Shown: piece after piece, positions 52,461 to 62,426 of the stretch
Position numbering within the stretch: position 1 is the first letter of the stretch
Layout of the letters: every line of letters starts with the position of its first letter
Source of the DNA: Domibacillus tundrae
GTDB lineage: Bacteria; Bacillota; Bacilli; Bacillales; Domibacillaceae
Direction: 5' to 3'
NCBI RefSeq assembly: GCF_000970675.1
Contig: NZ_LAJA01000014.1
Span: forward strand, 62,001-126,000
DNA length: 64,000 bases
Position numbers and translations under genes: made by a program
Notes under the pieces: model-generated
Database searches by the model: none
Told to the model about the DNA's origin: nothing
What the model saw: the letters and a program-made list of their open reading frames with translations, nothing else

Positions 52461-54007
52461 CGGATATTTTTGACAGCATTCACGAATTGCAGGATAGACG
52501 GCGGGAAGTAGAACTCGGCGGCGGTGACGAGCGAATTGAGAAGCAGCATGAAAAAGGGAAATTAACCGCGCGTGAGCGGATTGAATTGCTTTTGGATGAA
52601 GGGACATTTGTTGAATTAAACCCATTTATGGAGCACCGCAATACAGATTTTGGACTTGACGGCGTAAAAGGGCCCGGCGACGGTGTCGTCACAGGCTACG
52701 GAAAAGTAAATGGTCGCCCGATTTATTTGTTTTCGCAAGATTTTACTGTTTTTGGCGGCGCGCTCGGTGAAATGCATGCTCAAAAAATTGCCAATGTCAT
52801 GGACTTGGCTGCGAAAAACGGCGCGCCTTTTATCGGCTTAAATGATTCTGGCGGAGCCCGCATTCAAGAAGGGGTTTTGTCCCTTGACGGGTATGGCCAG
52901 ATTTTTTACCGGAATGCGATTTATTCAGGTGTGATTCCGCAAATCTCGGTCATACTAGGTCCATGTGCAGGCGGGGCCGTTTATTCGCCGGCGATTACCG
53001 ATTTCGTATTCATGGTGGATAAAACAAGCCAAATGTTCATTACCGGTCCGAAAGTGATTGAAACCGTTACGGGTGAAAAAATTTCTGCTGAAGACTTAGG
53101 CGGCTCGAAAGTACATAATACAGTCAGCGGCAATGCGCATTTTCGTGGAAGCACAGAAGAAGAAGTCATCGAAATGGTACGCGCATTTTTGTCTTATTTG
53201 CCGCAGAACAATGAACAAAAAACGCCAGTAGTCGAAGCGGAGGATGAAAGCGATTACCGAGAAGACATCACAGACGTTGTGCCATTTGATGGGCTGCGCC
53301 CATACGATGTCCGCAAAGTGCTTGCGCATGTCGTAGATGAAAATTCATTTATGGAAGTGCAAAAAGAATTTGCCAAAAATATTGTCGTCGGTTTTGCACG
53401 TGTAAAAGGGGAAACGGTTGGCCTTGTGTGCAACCAGCCGAAATTTATGGCGGGCGGACTTGATATTGATTCATCAGACAAAGCGGCCCGGTTTATCCGG
53501 TTTTGCGATTCATTTAACATTCCACTGATTACGTTTGAGGATGTTTCTGGTTTTTTTCCGGGAGTGAAGCAGGAGCTTGGCGGCATCATCCGTCACGGAG
53601 CCAAAATTTTATATGCATACTCTGAAGCGACCGTGCCGAAAATAACCGTTATTTTGAGAAAAGCGTACGGAGGCGCGTACGTGGCACTAAATTCCAAATC
53701 AATTGGCGCCGATCTCGTTTTTTCATGGCCGAATGCTGAGATTGCCGTAATGGGGCCTCAAGGCGCGGCCAACATTATTTTTGCGCGTGATATTGCATCA
53801 AGTGACAATCCGGAAGCGACTCGTGCAGTGAAGATTGACGAGTACCGTGAGAAATTCGCCAATCCATATGTCGCAGCAGCGCGCGGCATGGTTGATGATG
53901 TAATTGACCCGCGTGAAACACGCATTAAAATCATTCAAGCGCTTGAGATGATGCGGACGAAAAAAGAAGAACGGCCAAAGAAAAAACATGGAAATATTCC
54001 ATTATAA
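52457..54007 (+). CDS. yqjD: Acyl-CoA carboxylase carboxyltransferase (propionyl-CoA type) YqjD
   Basis: 516 residues from GTG 52457. Crotonase-like N and C domains: GKLTARERIELLLDEGTFVE, NDSGGARIQEGVLSLDGYGQIFY, GPCAGGAVYSPAITDF, and C-terminal FEDVSGFFPGVKQELGGIIRHGAK, KAYGGAYVALNSKS, MGPQGAANIIF. It would transfer carboxyl from biotin to propionyl-CoA, producing (S)-methylmalonyl-CoA for the adjacent epimerase. No dedicated biotin carboxylase/BCCP is encoded nearby, so AccB/AccC or a distant gene must act with it; a decarboxylase role is an alternative. Confidence 0.93.
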   Translation: MTDIFDSIHELQDRRREVELGGGDERIEKQHEKGKLTARERIELLLDEGTFVELNPFMEHRNTDFGLDGVKGPGDGVVTGYGKVNGRPIYLFSQDFTVFGGALGEMHAQKIANVMDLAAKNGAPFIGLNDSGGARIQEGVLSLDGYGQIFYRNAIYSGVIPQISVILGPCAGGAVYSPAITDFVFMVDKTSQMFITGPKVIETVTGEKISAEDLGGSKVHNTVSGNAHFRGSTEEEVIEMVRAFLSYLPQNNEQKTPVVEAEDESDYREDITDVVPFDGLRPYDVRKVLAHVVDENSFMEVQKEFAKNIVVGFARVKGETVGLVCNQPKFMAGGLDIDSSDKAARFIRFCDSFNIPLITFEDVSGFFPGVKQELGGIIRHGAKILYAYSEATVPKITVILRKAYGGAYVALNSKSIGADLVFSWPNAEIAVMGPQGAANIIFARDIASSDNPEATRAVKIDEYREKFANPYVAAARGMVDDVIDPRETRIKIIQALEMMRTKKEERPKKKHGNIPL

Positions 54008-54014
54008 GAAGCGG

Positions 54015-54048
54015 CGGCCGGAAGAATAATCTCTTCCGGCTGATTTTT
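54015..54048 (+). terminator. Terminator after yqjD
   Basis: GCCGGAAGA, loop ATAATC, TCTTCCGGC and then TGATTTTTTG. Confidence 0.85.
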
Positions 54049-54097
54049 TGAGCTAAAACGTTTATAATTGAAAAGGCAGAAAATTTGGAGGTGCAGC

Positions 54098-55216
54098 GTG
54101 GTTAATGAAGAGCGTTTATTGAATGAATTTCTGGAACTTGTTCAAATCGATTCCGAAACGAAACATGAACAAACGATTGCCAGGTCATTAACAGAGAAAT
54201 TTACTGCGCTTGGCGCCAGCGTGTATGAAGACGATGCGGCAGTCAAAACAGGCCATGGAGCCGGTAATTTAATTTGTACATTACCGGGCAATAAATTGGG
54301 TGTCGATCCTATTTACTTTACGTCTCATATGGATACGGTCGTACCGGCCAACGGCGTAAAACCTGTCGTAGAAGACGGCATTGTTAAAACAGACGGAACG
54401 ACGATCCTGGGCGCTGATGACAAAGCGGGACTGGCCGCGATGTTTGAAATGATCCGCCAGCTGAGAGAGCGAAATATTCAGCACGGAGATATTCAATTTA
54501 TTATTACAGTCGGTGAAGAATCTGGACTCGTTGGTGCGAAGGCGCTTGATCCATCACTCATTAAAGCGAAATATGGCTTTGCGCTCGACAGTGACGGTGA
54601 TGTCGGCAACATTATCATCGCCGCACCGACACAGGCAAAAGTGACGGCACATGTGTACGGAAAAACAGCACATGCCGGCGTTGCGCCGGAAAAGGGCGTT
54701 TCCGCGATTACGATGGCCGCCAAATCAATTTCCCGCATGCCGCTCGGCCGGATCGACGAGGAAACAACGGCGAACATTGGCCGTTTTGAAGGCGGAAAAG
54801 CGACGAATATCGTCTGTGACTACGTGCAAATTATAGCAGAAGCCCGTTCGCTTGATCCTGCCAAAATGGATGAGCAGACGGATAAAATGAAAGCAGCTTT
54901 TGAAGAAGTTGCTGCCCAAATGGGTGGACGTGCGGATGTCGAAATCGATGTCATGTATCCGGGCTTTAAATTTGGTGCAGATGATCACGTCGTAAAAGTA
55001 GCCCAAAAAGCGGCAGCAAAAATCGGTCGTCCATCTGAGCTGTTAACGAGCGGAGGCGGAAGTGATGCCAATGTCATTGCCGGTTTTGGCATTCCGACAG
55101 TGAATCTCGCAGTCGGGTACGAAGACATTCACACGGTCAACGAAAAAATGCCGGTCAAAGAACTTGTGAAATTGGCTGAAATGGCAACAGCGATTGTGGA
55201 AATTGTCGCAGAGTAA
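54098..55216 (+). CDS. yqjE: M20 tripeptidase-like peptidase YqjE
   Basis: 372 residues from GTG 54098 behind GGAGGTG. M20 metal ligands: TSHMDTVVP (His, Asp), [11 protein letters not shown] (Asp), [14 protein letters not shown] (catalytic Glu pair), [10 protein letters not shown] (Asp) and the last His in [13 protein letters not shown] dimerisation domain lies at about 175-285 ([20 protein letters not shown] region). PepT-like; the substrate is inferred to be short peptides. Cytoplasmic, no signal peptide. Confidence 0.92.
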   Translation: MVNEERLLNEFLELVQIDSETKHEQTIARSLTEKFTALGASVYEDDAAVKTGHGAGNLICTLPGNKLGVDPIYFTSHMDTVVPANGVKPVVEDGIVKTDGTTILGADDKAGLAAMFEMIRQLRERNIQHGDIQFIITVGEESGLVGAKALDPSLIKAKYGFALDSDGDVGNIIIAAPTQAKVTAHVYGKTAHAGVAPEKGVSAITMAAKSISRMPLGRIDEETTANIGRFEGGKATNIVCDYVQIIAEARSLDPAKMDEQTDKMKAAFEEVAAQMGGRADVEIDVMYPGFKFGADDHVVKVAQKAAAKIGRPSELLTSGGGSDANVIAGFGIPTVNLAVGYEDIHTVNEKMPVKELVKLAEMATAIVEIVAE

Positions 55217-55248
55217 AAAAACTAGCAGAGAAAGAAGGATTTATATTT

Positions 55249-56658
55249 ATGACAAAGCAGCAAATTGGTGTAGTGGGACTTGCCGTAATGGGCAAAAATT
55301 TAGCGTGGAACATTGAAAGCCGTGGTTATACGGTTTCGGTTTTCAACCGTTCTTCTGAAAAAACAGATGAAATGGTAAAAGAAAGCGCGGGCAAACACAT
55401 CGTGCCGACGTATTCGGTAGAGGAATTTGTCGCATCACTTGAAGTGCCGCGCAAGGTGCTGCTTATGGTCAAAGCGGGTGAAGCAACGGATAAAACAATC
55501 GATTCTTTGAAGCCTTATCTAGAAAAAGGCGACATTATTATCGATGGCGGCAACACGTTCTTTAAAGATACACAGCGCCGTAATACAGAGCTTGCTGAGC
55601 TTGGCTTCCACTTTATCGGCACAGGCGTTTCAGGCGGAGAAGAAGGAGCCCTTACAGGTCCTTCGATCATGCCGGGCGGCCAAAAAGAAGCGTATGAGCT
55701 TGTTGCACCGATTTTAAAAGACATTTCAGCAAAAGTGGAGGGCGAAGCATGCTGCACATATATTGGCGGCGACGGAGCCGGCCATTATGTGAAAATGGTG
55801 CATAACGGAATCGAATACGGTGACATGCAATTGATTGCTGAAGCGTACTCGCTGCTTAAAAATGTTCTTGGATTGTCAGCAGAAGAGCTTCATCAAGTGT
55901 TCTCTGACTGGAACAAAGGCGAACTTGACAGTTACCTGATCGAAATTACAGCGGATATTTTCACGAAAAAAGACATCGAGACAGGCAAGCCGCTTGTTGA
56001 TCTTATTTTGGATGAAGCCGCTCAAAAAGGAACAGGTAAATGGACGAGTCAGAGCGCGCTTGACCTTGGTGTCCCGCTTCCACTTATTACGGAGTCCGTA
56101 TTTGCTCGCTTTATTTCTGCGTTGAAAGATGAGCGTGTGAAAGCAGCAGACGTCTTAAACGGTCCTGAGAGCACGTTTGAAGGCGATCGCGATGCGTTTA
56201 TTGAATCAGTCCGCCGGGCGCTTTATATGGGCAAAATTTGCTCGTATGCGCAAGGTTTCGCTCAAATGAAATCTGCATCTGAAGAATACGGCTGGGATTT
56301 GAAATACGGCGAAATTGCCATGATTTTCCGCGGAGGCTGCATCATTCGTGCGCAGTTCCTGCAAAAAATTAAAGAAGCATACGATCGTGACGCGACGCTT
56401 GATAACCTGCTTCTTGATCCATACTTCAGCGGAATTACGAATGACTATCATTCCGCCCTTCGTGAAACGGTTTCAAATGCTGTTTTAAACGGTGTGCCGG
56501 TACCGACATTATCATCTGCAATGGCCTACTATGACAGCTATCGCAGTGCCGTGCTGCCCGCAAACTTGATTCAAGCACAGCGTGACTACTTCGGTGCACA
56601 CACATACCGCCGTTTAGATAAAGAAGGCACGTTCCATACAGAGTGGATGGAAAAATAA
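55249..56658 (+). CDS. gndA: NADP-dependent 6-phosphogluconate dehydrogenase
   Basis: 469 residues, the same length as B. subtilis GndA. Rossmann start [21 protein letters not shown] with NRSSEKTDE for NADP; substrate site [21 protein letters not shown]; catalytic Lys/His in [22 protein letters not shown]-terminal [13 protein letters not shown]. It oxidatively decarboxylates 6-phosphogluconate to ribulose 5-phosphate. GAAAGAAGGATTTAT lies before the ATG. zwf is convergent 490 bp away. Confidence 0.97.
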   Translation: MTKQQIGVVGLAVMGKNLAWNIESRGYTVSVFNRSSEKTDEMVKESAGKHIVPTYSVEEFVASLEVPRKVLLMVKAGEATDKTIDSLKPYLEKGDIIIDGGNTFFKDTQRRNTELAELGFHFIGTGVSGGEEGALTGPSIMPGGQKEAYELVAPILKDISAKVEGEACCTYIGGDGAGHYVKMVHNGIEYGDMQLIAEAYSLLKNVLGLSAEELHQVFSDWNKGELDSYLIEITADIFTKKDIETGKPLVDLILDEAAQKGTGKWTSQSALDLGVPLPLITESVFARFISALKDERVKAADVLNGPESTFEGDRDAFIESVRRALYMGKICSYAQGFAQMKSASEEYGWDLKYGEIAMIFRGGCIIRAQFLQKIKEAYDRDATLDNLLLDPYFSGITNDYHSALRETVSNAVLNGVPVPTLSSAMAYYDSYRSAVLPANLIQAQRDYFGAHTYRRLDKEGTFHTEWMEK

Positions 56659-56693
56659 AAACATTTGTTCTCTAAGCTGAAAAAGCTCTTTCG

Positions 56694-56731
56694 GCAGACT
56701 TATTTTATAAATAAGTCTGCTTTTGTTTTTC
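56694..56731 (+). terminator. Terminator after gndA
   Basis: GCAGACTTAT, loop TTTATAA, ATAAGTCTGC and TTTTGTTTTT. Confidence 0.9.
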
Positions 56732-56773
56732 TTAATTTATATAAATCAAGAAAACGAAAAGATGAAAACAAAT

Positions 56774-56815
56774 AAGCGGCCTTGTTTTTCCTAATTAGGA
56801 TAAACAAGGCCGCTT
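56774..56815. terminator. Long hairpin, likely terminator of the minus-strand RNA
   Basis: A 14-bp perfect stem AAGCGGCCTTGTTT/AAACAAGGCCGCTT; on the minus strand the sequence ATTTGTTTTC follows. Confidence 0.75.
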
Positions 56816-56959
56816 ACATTATTTCTTCACTCATTCAGTTAATAATTCCTTTCCTTGATTTTATTTTTTCTCCTTTTTACCCGGCATATCTATGAAAATA
56901 TGCTTTCGCCTTTCACTGTGTCACTGGAATCGCCTTCTTTTAGATAAGATGTGTTGCTG
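56774..56959 (-). ncRNA. Candidate small RNA between zwf and gndA
   Basis: A minus-strand unit with promoter (56966-56994) and a strong terminator-like hairpin at 56774-56815 (AAGCGGCCTTGTTT/AAACAAGGCCGCTT, then ATTTGTTTTC). The predicted transcript is about 185 nt and has no ORF longer than 8 codons. Inside, GCATAT ... ATATGC (about 56890-56910) forms another stem, and AAAAAGGAGAAAAAAT is a purine-rich stretch. I do not recognise an RNA family. Confidence 0.5.
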
Positions 56960-56965
56960 GTTCCT

Positions 56966-56994
56966 ATTATAAGATATATATATAAGTTTGTAAA
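56966..56994 (-). promoter_or_regulatory. Sigma-A promoter reading toward gndA end
   Basis: On the minus strand TTTACA (56989-56994), 17-bp spacer, TATAAT (56966-56971). Its transcript would begin near 56959 and encodes no recognisable protein. Confidence 0.75.
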
Positions 56995-57110
56995 TACTAA
57001 ATTTTTAGAATATTTTAAATAATTTTATTTTATTCTAAGGAGAAATAAAGAAACATAAAAGAGGCGGCGGTTTAAAGTAAAGCTAATGAGTTGATAAGTG
57101 TCCGTAAAGG

Positions 57111-57137
57111 AAAAAAGCAGGTGCTTACAGCACCTGC
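57111..57137 (-). terminator. Terminator of zwf
   Basis: GCAGGTGCT, loop TAC, AGCACCTGC with six T on the minus strand, 10 bp past the zwf stop. Confidence 0.9.
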
Positions 57138-57147
57138 TCCGTTATTA

Positions 57148-58647
57148 TTAGTCACAAACATCTACGTCAAGCATATTCATTGGCCACCAAAAGAAGCCAT
57201 CTTGTTCAAGCAGTTCATCGGATGCTTTTGGTCCTTTTGTATTGGCTGGGTAGTTCGGGAAGGCGGCTTTCTCGTTACGCCATGCTTCTGAAATAACATC
57301 TATGAAGCTCCATGAAAGTGACACTTCATCCCAATGTGTAAAGTTCGTTGAATCACCGCGCATCGCGTCATGAATCAATTTTTCATACGCTTCCGGGGTA
57401 TTCATAATATCCACACCGTTATTCGCGTAGCTTAGCTTAACCGGTGTTGTCTGTAGTTGATGGCCAGCCCGTTTTGCATTTAAGTGGAGAGTAATGCCTT
57501 CTTCGGGCTGAATGTGAATGACAAGCAAATTTGGTTCCATTTCTTTATCATCCGGGCGATAATAAAGATTCATTGGAATGTCTTTAAACTGAACAACGAT
57601 TTTTGTTGATTTCAACGGCATCCGTTTGCCGGTACGGATGTAAAATGGCACACCGGCCCAACGGAAATTATCGAACATAATTTTACCGGCTACATACGTT
57701 TCGGTATTTGATTCTGGGTTTACATTTAGCTCTTCACGATAACCTGGAAGCTGTTCGTCTTCATTGGGTCCGTATTGCCCGCGGACAAAATAGTCATTAA
57801 CCGTTTCCGTCGTCAAGGGCCGCATCGAACGGAAAGCTCGTACTTTTTCATGGCGAATTTCATCATCCTGCAAACTGATCGGCGGTTCCATTGCCAGGAG
57901 TGAAACCATTTGCAGCATATGATTCTGCACCATATCTTTCAGCGCACCACTCGTTTCGTAATAGCCGCCTCGTTCCTCTACTCCTAGCGTTTCACTGGAT
58001 GTAATTTGAATGTTTGAAATATAGCGGTTGTTCCAAAGTGGTTCAAATAGCGCATTGGCAAAACGGATTGCTTCAATATTCTGAACCATTTCTTTGCCGA
58101 GATAATGATCAATACGGTAAATGTCTTTTTCATTAAAAGACCGGCGGATTTGTGCATTTAGTTGTTGCGCAGAAGGCAGGTCATGGCCAAACGGCTTTTC
58201 AATGACGAGGCGCCCAAAACCTTTTGTATCGGTTAAGCCATCCAACTTCAAGTGATCGGCAATTGTACCGAAAAATTCCGGCGCCATAGCGAGATAAAAG
58301 AGGCGGTTGCCGCCAAGCGAATATGTTTGATCAAGTTCATTAGAAAGTGTTCGCAATGCCGCGTACGAATCGGAATCGGATACGTCGTGCGGCAAATAAT
58401 AAAAGTGTGAAATAAATTCATCTATTTTGTCATGAATAGGAGTGGATTCCATGACTGATTTCTTGACGTGTTCCCGAAAGACGTCGTTATCCCACGGACG
58501 ACGTGCTGTTCCAATGACAGCGAAGCCGGAAGATAAATGCCCTTTCCGATAAAGACGGTAAAGAGATGGATATAATTTTCGTTTGGCCAAATCTCCTGTT
58601 GCACCGAACAGAATCGTCAGCGCTGATGGCGTTTCAAATTGTTTCAC
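57148..58647 (-). CDS. zwf: Glucose-6-phosphate 1-dehydrogenase
   Basis: 499 residues from GTG 58647. NADP site LTILFGATGDLAKRKLYP, active-site RIDHYLGKEMVQN with catalytic His, and the sugar-phosphate Lys in VIEKPFG. First step of the oxidative pentose phosphate pathway. Longer ATG starts at 58698 and 58674 exist, but the promoter at 58676-58705 puts the transcript start downstream of or at them, and KQFETPSAL aligns with the N-terminus of other Bacillus Zwf proteins. Confidence 0.95.
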   Translation of the reverse strand: MKQFETPSALTILFGATGDLAKRKLYPSLYRLYRKGHLSSGFAVIGTARRPWDNDVFREHVKKSVMESTPIHDKIDEFISHFYYLPHDVSDSDSYAALRTLSNELDQTYSLGGNRLFYLAMAPEFFGTIADHLKLDGLTDTKGFGRLVIEKPFGHDLPSAQQLNAQIRRSFNEKDIYRIDHYLGKEMVQNIEAIRFANALFEPLWNNRYISNIQITSSETLGVEERGGYYETSGALKDMVQNHMLQMVSLLAMEPPISLQDDEIRHEKVRAFRSMRPLTTETVNDYFVRGQYGPNEDEQLPGYREELNVNPESNTETYVAGKIMFDNFRWAGVPFYIRTGKRMPLKSTKIVVQFKDIPMNLYYRPDDKEMEPNLLVIHIQPEEGITLHLNAKRAGHQLQTTPVKLSYANNGVDIMNTPEAYEKLIHDAMRGDSTNFTHWDEVSLSWSFIDVISEAWRNEKAAFPNYPANTKGPKASDELLEQDGFFWWPMNMLDVDVCD

Positions 58648-58675
58648 GTTACTAACCCCGCTTTTGAGATTCATT

Positions 58676-58705
58676 TTTATACTATTGCATTTTTTCACAA
58701 AACAA
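58676..58705 (-). promoter_or_regulatory. Probable sigma-A promoter of zwf
   Basis: On the minus strand TTGTTT (58700-58705), 18-bp spacer, TATAAA (58676-58681). It supports the GTG 58647 start of zwf. Confidence 0.55.
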
Positions 58706-58766
58706 TGAAAGTGACAAGTATTTTTGTTTATGATACATATATGTCAAAAGAAGACGAACAAAAGGA

Positions 58767-59693
58767 GTGTTTTTTATCGAACTTTTATTTCTTGGGACAG
58801 GTGCCGGCGTTCCGGCTAAACGGCGCAATGTGACATCGATTGCGTTAAAAATGCTGAATGAGCGTGGCGCCGTCTGGCTGATCGACTGCGGTGAAGCAAC
58901 CCAGCATCAAATTTTACATACGACATTAAAGCCCCGCCGTATCGAAAAGATTTTTATTACGCACTTGCATGGTGATCATATTTTTGGCTTGCCTGGGCTG
59001 TTGGGCAGCCGTTCGTTTCAAGGCGGCACTGAACCACTAACCATCTATGGACCGGCTGGTATTCGTGCTTTCGTTGAAACGGCGCTTCGAATAAGCGGTA
59101 CACACCTTCAATATCCATTGTGGATAGAAGAGATTGAACCAGGACTCATTTTTGAGGACAACCAGATGATTGTTACGGCCGGAAAACTTGATCACGGCAT
59201 TGATTCGTACGGCTACCGATTTGCGGAAAAAGAAAAAGCAGGTGAACTGCTTGTTGAAAAACTGCGTGCAGATCAGATTCCGCCTGGTCCAGTTTATCAA
59301 CAAATAAAAAATGGCCAAACGGTTACACTTACAGATGGGCGAACGATTGACCCAGTACCTTATACAAGTGACCCGCAGCCTGGAAAAATAATCACTGTCC
59401 TTGGTGATACAAGACAGTGCAATGAGGCTGAACAGCTTGCAAAAGGGGCAGATATGCTTGTGCATGAATCTACGTTTAATGCAGAAAGTGAAAAGATGGC
59501 CCGGGATTATTTTCATTCAACAACGGCACAAGCAGCCCAAACAGCTGCAAGAGCAGGCGTAAAAAAACTGTGCTTAACGCATATTAGCTCTCGCTATACG
59601 AAAGAGATGGAGCTGCAGCTTGTTGATGAAGCAGCAGCAATTTTTAAACCGGTTATCATGGCGTACGACTTTTTAGAAGTGCCAATCGATTAA
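58767..59693 (+). CDS. rnz: Ribonuclease Z (tRNA 3' endonuclease)
   Basis: About 305-308 residues. The metallo-beta-lactamase motif [30 protein letters not shown] and LTHISSRY are the zinc ligands and motifs of tRNase Z, which removes tRNA 3' trailers. The start is unusual: family N-termini (MELLFLGTG) align with ATC 58776, located 8 bases after AAAGGAG, while the in-frame GTG 58767 lies inside that ribosome site. I give the GTG as the outer limit. The last 4 bases overlap the stop of convergent proI. Confidence 0.93.
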   Translation: MFFIELLFLGTGAGVPAKRRNVTSIALKMLNERGAVWLIDCGEATQHQILHTTLKPRRIEKIFITHLHGDHIFGLPGLLGSRSFQGGTEPLTIYGPAGIRAFVETALRISGTHLQYPLWIEEIEPGLIFEDNQMIVTAGKLDHGIDSYGYRFAEKEKAGELLVEKLRADQIPPGPVYQQIKNGQTVTLTDGRTIDPVPYTSDPQPGKIITVLGDTRQCNEAEQLAKGADMLVHESTFNAESEKMARDYFHSTTAQAAQTAARAGVKKLCLTHISSRYTKEMELQLVDEAAAIFKPVIMAYDFLEVPID

Positions 59694-60505
59694 CGAATAT
59701 AGGCGTTTCCGAGTCGTTTGGACTGAACCGCTGCTTCTTTTACACCAGCCGCGATCGCCTGCTTGACCCGGAATTCATCAAATGTCCGCACTGCCGCTTC
59801 CGTCGTACCGCCGGGGCTCGTGATCGCTTTTCTGAGCGCAGCTGCCTGACCATCATTTTTTGACAGCATGCTGGCTGCGCCAAGAAGCGTTTGAATAAGC
59901 AATTCCTTTGCTGTTTCATGCTCAAGACCCAATTCTTCTCCGGCTTGCTGGATCGCTTCTGCTACATAATAGAAATAAGCAGGTCCGCTTCCGGAAACAG
60001 CGGTTACAGCATCCATTTGTGATTCATCGACTGTAATGGCCGTGCCAATTGCTGAAAATAGATCAAGCGCGGATTTATGCTGTTTATCTGTCACAAAACG
60101 GTTTAATGCGATTGCTGTGGCGGATTTCCCAACGGCTGCTGACGTGTTCGGCATAGAGCGGATAATCGCACACGGCTTTCCAATCGTTTCTTCCATAAAA
60201 TCGATGCTGACACCTGCAAGCAAGCTGATGATGACTGATCTTTCATGAATAAAAGATCGAATGCTTTGAAGCCCGGCTTCTGCATCTTTTGGCTTCATCG
60301 CCAGGACAATGATGTCTGTATCCTGCAAAGCAACTCCCGCTTCGTATCCGGCTTGAACACCAAATTCTTCAGCGAGATGCCGGAGACGGGCGTCGTTTGT
60401 TTTGTTTGTGACATATGTATGATCCGCTTGCAGCGCTCCGCTTTTTAATGCTCCGGCGATAATGGCCTCAGCCATAGAGCCTGCGCCGACAAAAACTGCT
60501 TTCAA
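59690..60505 (-). CDS. proI: Pyrroline-5-carboxylate reductase
   Basis: 271 residues from TTG 60505 behind AGGGAGGAATTAGA; an ATG 27 bases upstream lacks a ribosome site. NAD(P) motif [17 protein letters not shown], then [26 protein letters not shown] and the C-terminal signature [22 protein letters not shown] ... [11 protein letters not shown]. It reduces pyrroline-5-carboxylate to proline. It corresponds by position to B. subtilis yqjO (proI). Confidence 0.94.
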   Translation of the reverse strand: MKAVFVGAGSMAEAIIAGALKSGALQADHTYVTNKTNDARLRHLAEEFGVQAGYEAGVALQDTDIIVLAMKPKDAEAGLQSIRSFIHERSVIISLLAGVSIDFMEETIGKPCAIIRSMPNTSAAVGKSATAIALNRFVTDKQHKSALDLFSAIGTAITVDESQMDAVTAVSGSGPAYFYYVAEAIQQAGEELGLEHETAKELLIQTLLGAASMLSKNDGQAAALRKAITSPGGTTEAAVRTFDEFRVKQAIAAGVKEAAVQSKRLGNAYIR

Positions 60506-60602
60506 TCTAATTCCTCCCTGTTGCCTAAACATTTTGACTTTTCAAGTGATTATGCGGAATAATCACGTATCTGTCAAGAGAAGAAAGAGAAATGAATGAC
60601 AA

Positions 60603-60631
60603 TTCACTAGTGAAGCGATACACTGTATAAT
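60603..60631 (+). promoter_or_regulatory. Sigma-A promoter of yqjP
   Basis: TTCACT (60603-60608), 17-bp spacer, TATAAT (60626-60631) with extended TG at 60624-60625. Confidence 0.7.
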
Positions 60632-60667
60632 TAAGGTAGCATTTTAAAAATGTGTGAGGTGGACAAC

Positions 60668-61633
60668 ATGGGAATTCAATCATATGGAGATATTATAAAA
60701 ATCACAGTGCCGACACCTTTTCCAATCGGCGATGTTAATACATATATTGTGAAAGGCGATCGTCTGACACTTGTGGATGCGGGCATAAATACCCCGGAAG
60801 CAAAAGCGATTTTTGAAACCGGCTTAAAAGAAGCAGGTTACAAATTGTCGGATATCGAGCAAGTGATCCTGACACATCATCATCCTGATCATATCGGCCT
60901 CTTGGATCAATTTCAAGTGGACATTTACGGGCATGAATACGGAAAAAATTGGCTGTCGTACAATGAGCCATTTATGAATTGGCGAAAAGAATTTTTTCTC
61001 GAATTGTTTGATGAGTTCGGTGTTCCGGCGGAAATGCGCAAGATTGCGAACAATTTGGAAAAGACACTGCGTTTCGGCTCACAAAGCAGTGAGCTGCATG
61101 GTTTTTTAAAAGAAGGAGATGCATTGCCGGGCCTGTCCGATTTTCGTGTATTTGAAACACCAGGTCATGCGCAGAGCCATCTCGTTTTTTATCGTGAAAA
61201 AGATGGGCTGCTGTTAGCCGGCGATCATATTTTAAAAACCGTTTCGTCCAATCCGTTAATTGAACCGCCAATGGAGCCGGGAGGAAAGCGGGCAAAGTCA
61301 TTGCTTCAATACAAACACTCATTGAAGAAAATGATGGAGCTTGATCTTCATTGTGCGATGACCGGCCATGGAAATGAGATTACATCCCTTCATCCATTGC
61401 TCGAGCGCCGTTTTGAGCGGCAGCGCGAACGGGCGGCGCTCGTTTTGTCCATGCTGCGTAATCAGCCTATGACCGTTTTTGAAGTATGCGTTGGGCTGTT
61501 TCCGGAAGTGTATAAAAAAGAAACCGGCTTAACGCTGTCTGAAACTGTCGGTCAATTTGATTATTTGTTTGAGCAGGGAAGCATTCACGTGGACCGGATT
61601 GAAAATGGGGCGATTTATTACTATGGGTCGTAA
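60668..61633 (+). CDS. yqjP: Metallo-beta-lactamase-fold hydrolase YqjP
   Basis: 321 residues. Zinc motif LTHHHPDHIGLLDQF, FETPGHAQSHLVFY, LLAGDHIL and the last His in MTGHGNEI; a C-terminal winged-helix-like segment (about 250-321) matches the glyoxalase II/LACTB2-like subgroup. The substrate is unknown. ATG 60668 follows GAGGTGGACAAC. It overlaps the next gene by 11 bp, as yqjP-yqjQ in B. subtilis. Confidence 0.92.
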   Translation: MGIQSYGDIIKITVPTPFPIGDVNTYIVKGDRLTLVDAGINTPEAKAIFETGLKEAGYKLSDIEQVILTHHHPDHIGLLDQFQVDIYGHEYGKNWLSYNEPFMNWRKEFFLELFDEFGVPAEMRKIANNLEKTLRFGSQSSELHGFLKEGDALPGLSDFRVFETPGHAQSHLVFYREKDGLLLAGDHILKTVSSNPLIEPPMEPGGKRAKSLLQYKHSLKKMMELDLHCAMTGHGNEITSLHPLLERRFERQRERAALVLSMLRNQPMTVFEVCVGLFPEVYKKETGLTLSETVGQFDYLFEQGSIHVDRIENGAIYYYGS

Positions 61634-62399
61634 CAGGCAGGAAGTGATCGTTATCACTGGTGCCACGTCCGGACTCGGTTTGGAGCTGGCAAAAATAGCG
61701 TCATTAGAAGGTTTTCACATTGTGCTCATTGCCAGACGACTGGACCGTTTAAAACAGCTGCAGAACGAACTCAGTCAGCAAACAGGTTCCGTCCGAATTT
61801 TCCAGGCTGATGTAACGGACCGGCAGGCAATTGAACGTGTGTTTAGCCAGGTTGGCACTGTGGACGTACTCATTAATAATGCAGGCGTTGGTTATTTTAC
61901 ATGGGCGCATGAATCAAAATCGGATGAGACGAAGCAAATGATCGACGTGAATGTAACCGGACTCATAACATGCTGTGAACAGGTGATGCCACAAATGATG
62001 GCGCGAAAAAGCGGACATATCATTAATATTGCCTCACAGGCAGGCAAAATGGCGACACCAAAATCAGCGGTTTATGCAGCGACAAAACATGCTGTCCTTG
62101 GCTATACAAACAGCCTGAGGATGGAAATGGGCCAGTTTGGTATCTTTGTCACCGCCATTAACCCGGGACCAATCGCAACACCATTTTTCGACCAGGCCGA
62201 TCCGGACGGAACGTATGTGAAGAATGCAGGCAAGTTTATGCTTGATCCAGAAGACGTCGCCCGGAAAATAGTGGACGTTATTGGCCGTCCGGTGCGGGAA
62301 GTAAATATGCCCCGCTGGATGGCAGCCGGCAGCCAAATTCATTCACTGTTTCCGAAAATCGTTGAGCGAATTGGTCGTACCGCTTTTTTCAAAAAATAA
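61623..62399 (+). CDS. yqjQ: Short-chain dehydrogenase YqjQ
   Basis: 258 residues. Classical SDR: cofactor loop TGATSGLGLELA, NNAG, catalytic Ser in IASQAGK and YAATKHA (Tyr, Lys), then NPGPIATPFF. Arg residues after the second strand (ARRLDR) suggest NADP. The start at 61623 lies inside the end of yqjP. Substrate unknown. Confidence 0.92.
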   Translation: MGRNRQEVIVITGATSGLGLELAKIASLEGFHIVLIARRLDRLKQLQNELSQQTGSVRIFQADVTDRQAIERVFSQVGTVDVLINNAGVGYFTWAHESKSDETKQMIDVNVTGLITCCEQVMPQMMARKSGHIINIASQAGKMATPKSAVYAATKHAVLGYTNSLRMEMGQFGIFVTAINPGPIATPFFDQADPDGTYVKNAGKFMLDPEDVARKIVDVIGRPVREVNMPRWMAAGSQIHSLFPKIVERIGRTAFFKK

Positions 62400-62426
62400 A
62401 AGGAGCCTCTTATAGGCTCCTTTTAT
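62399..62426. terminator. Bidirectional terminator between yqjQ and yqkD
   Basis: AAAGGAGCC, loop TCTTATA, GGCTCCTTT with T run on the right and A run on the left. Confidence 0.88.

Noticed and set aside
57091-57291. 66-codon plus-strand ORF opposite the end of zwf
   Set aside because: It is antisense to conserved zwf codons and spans the zwf terminator.
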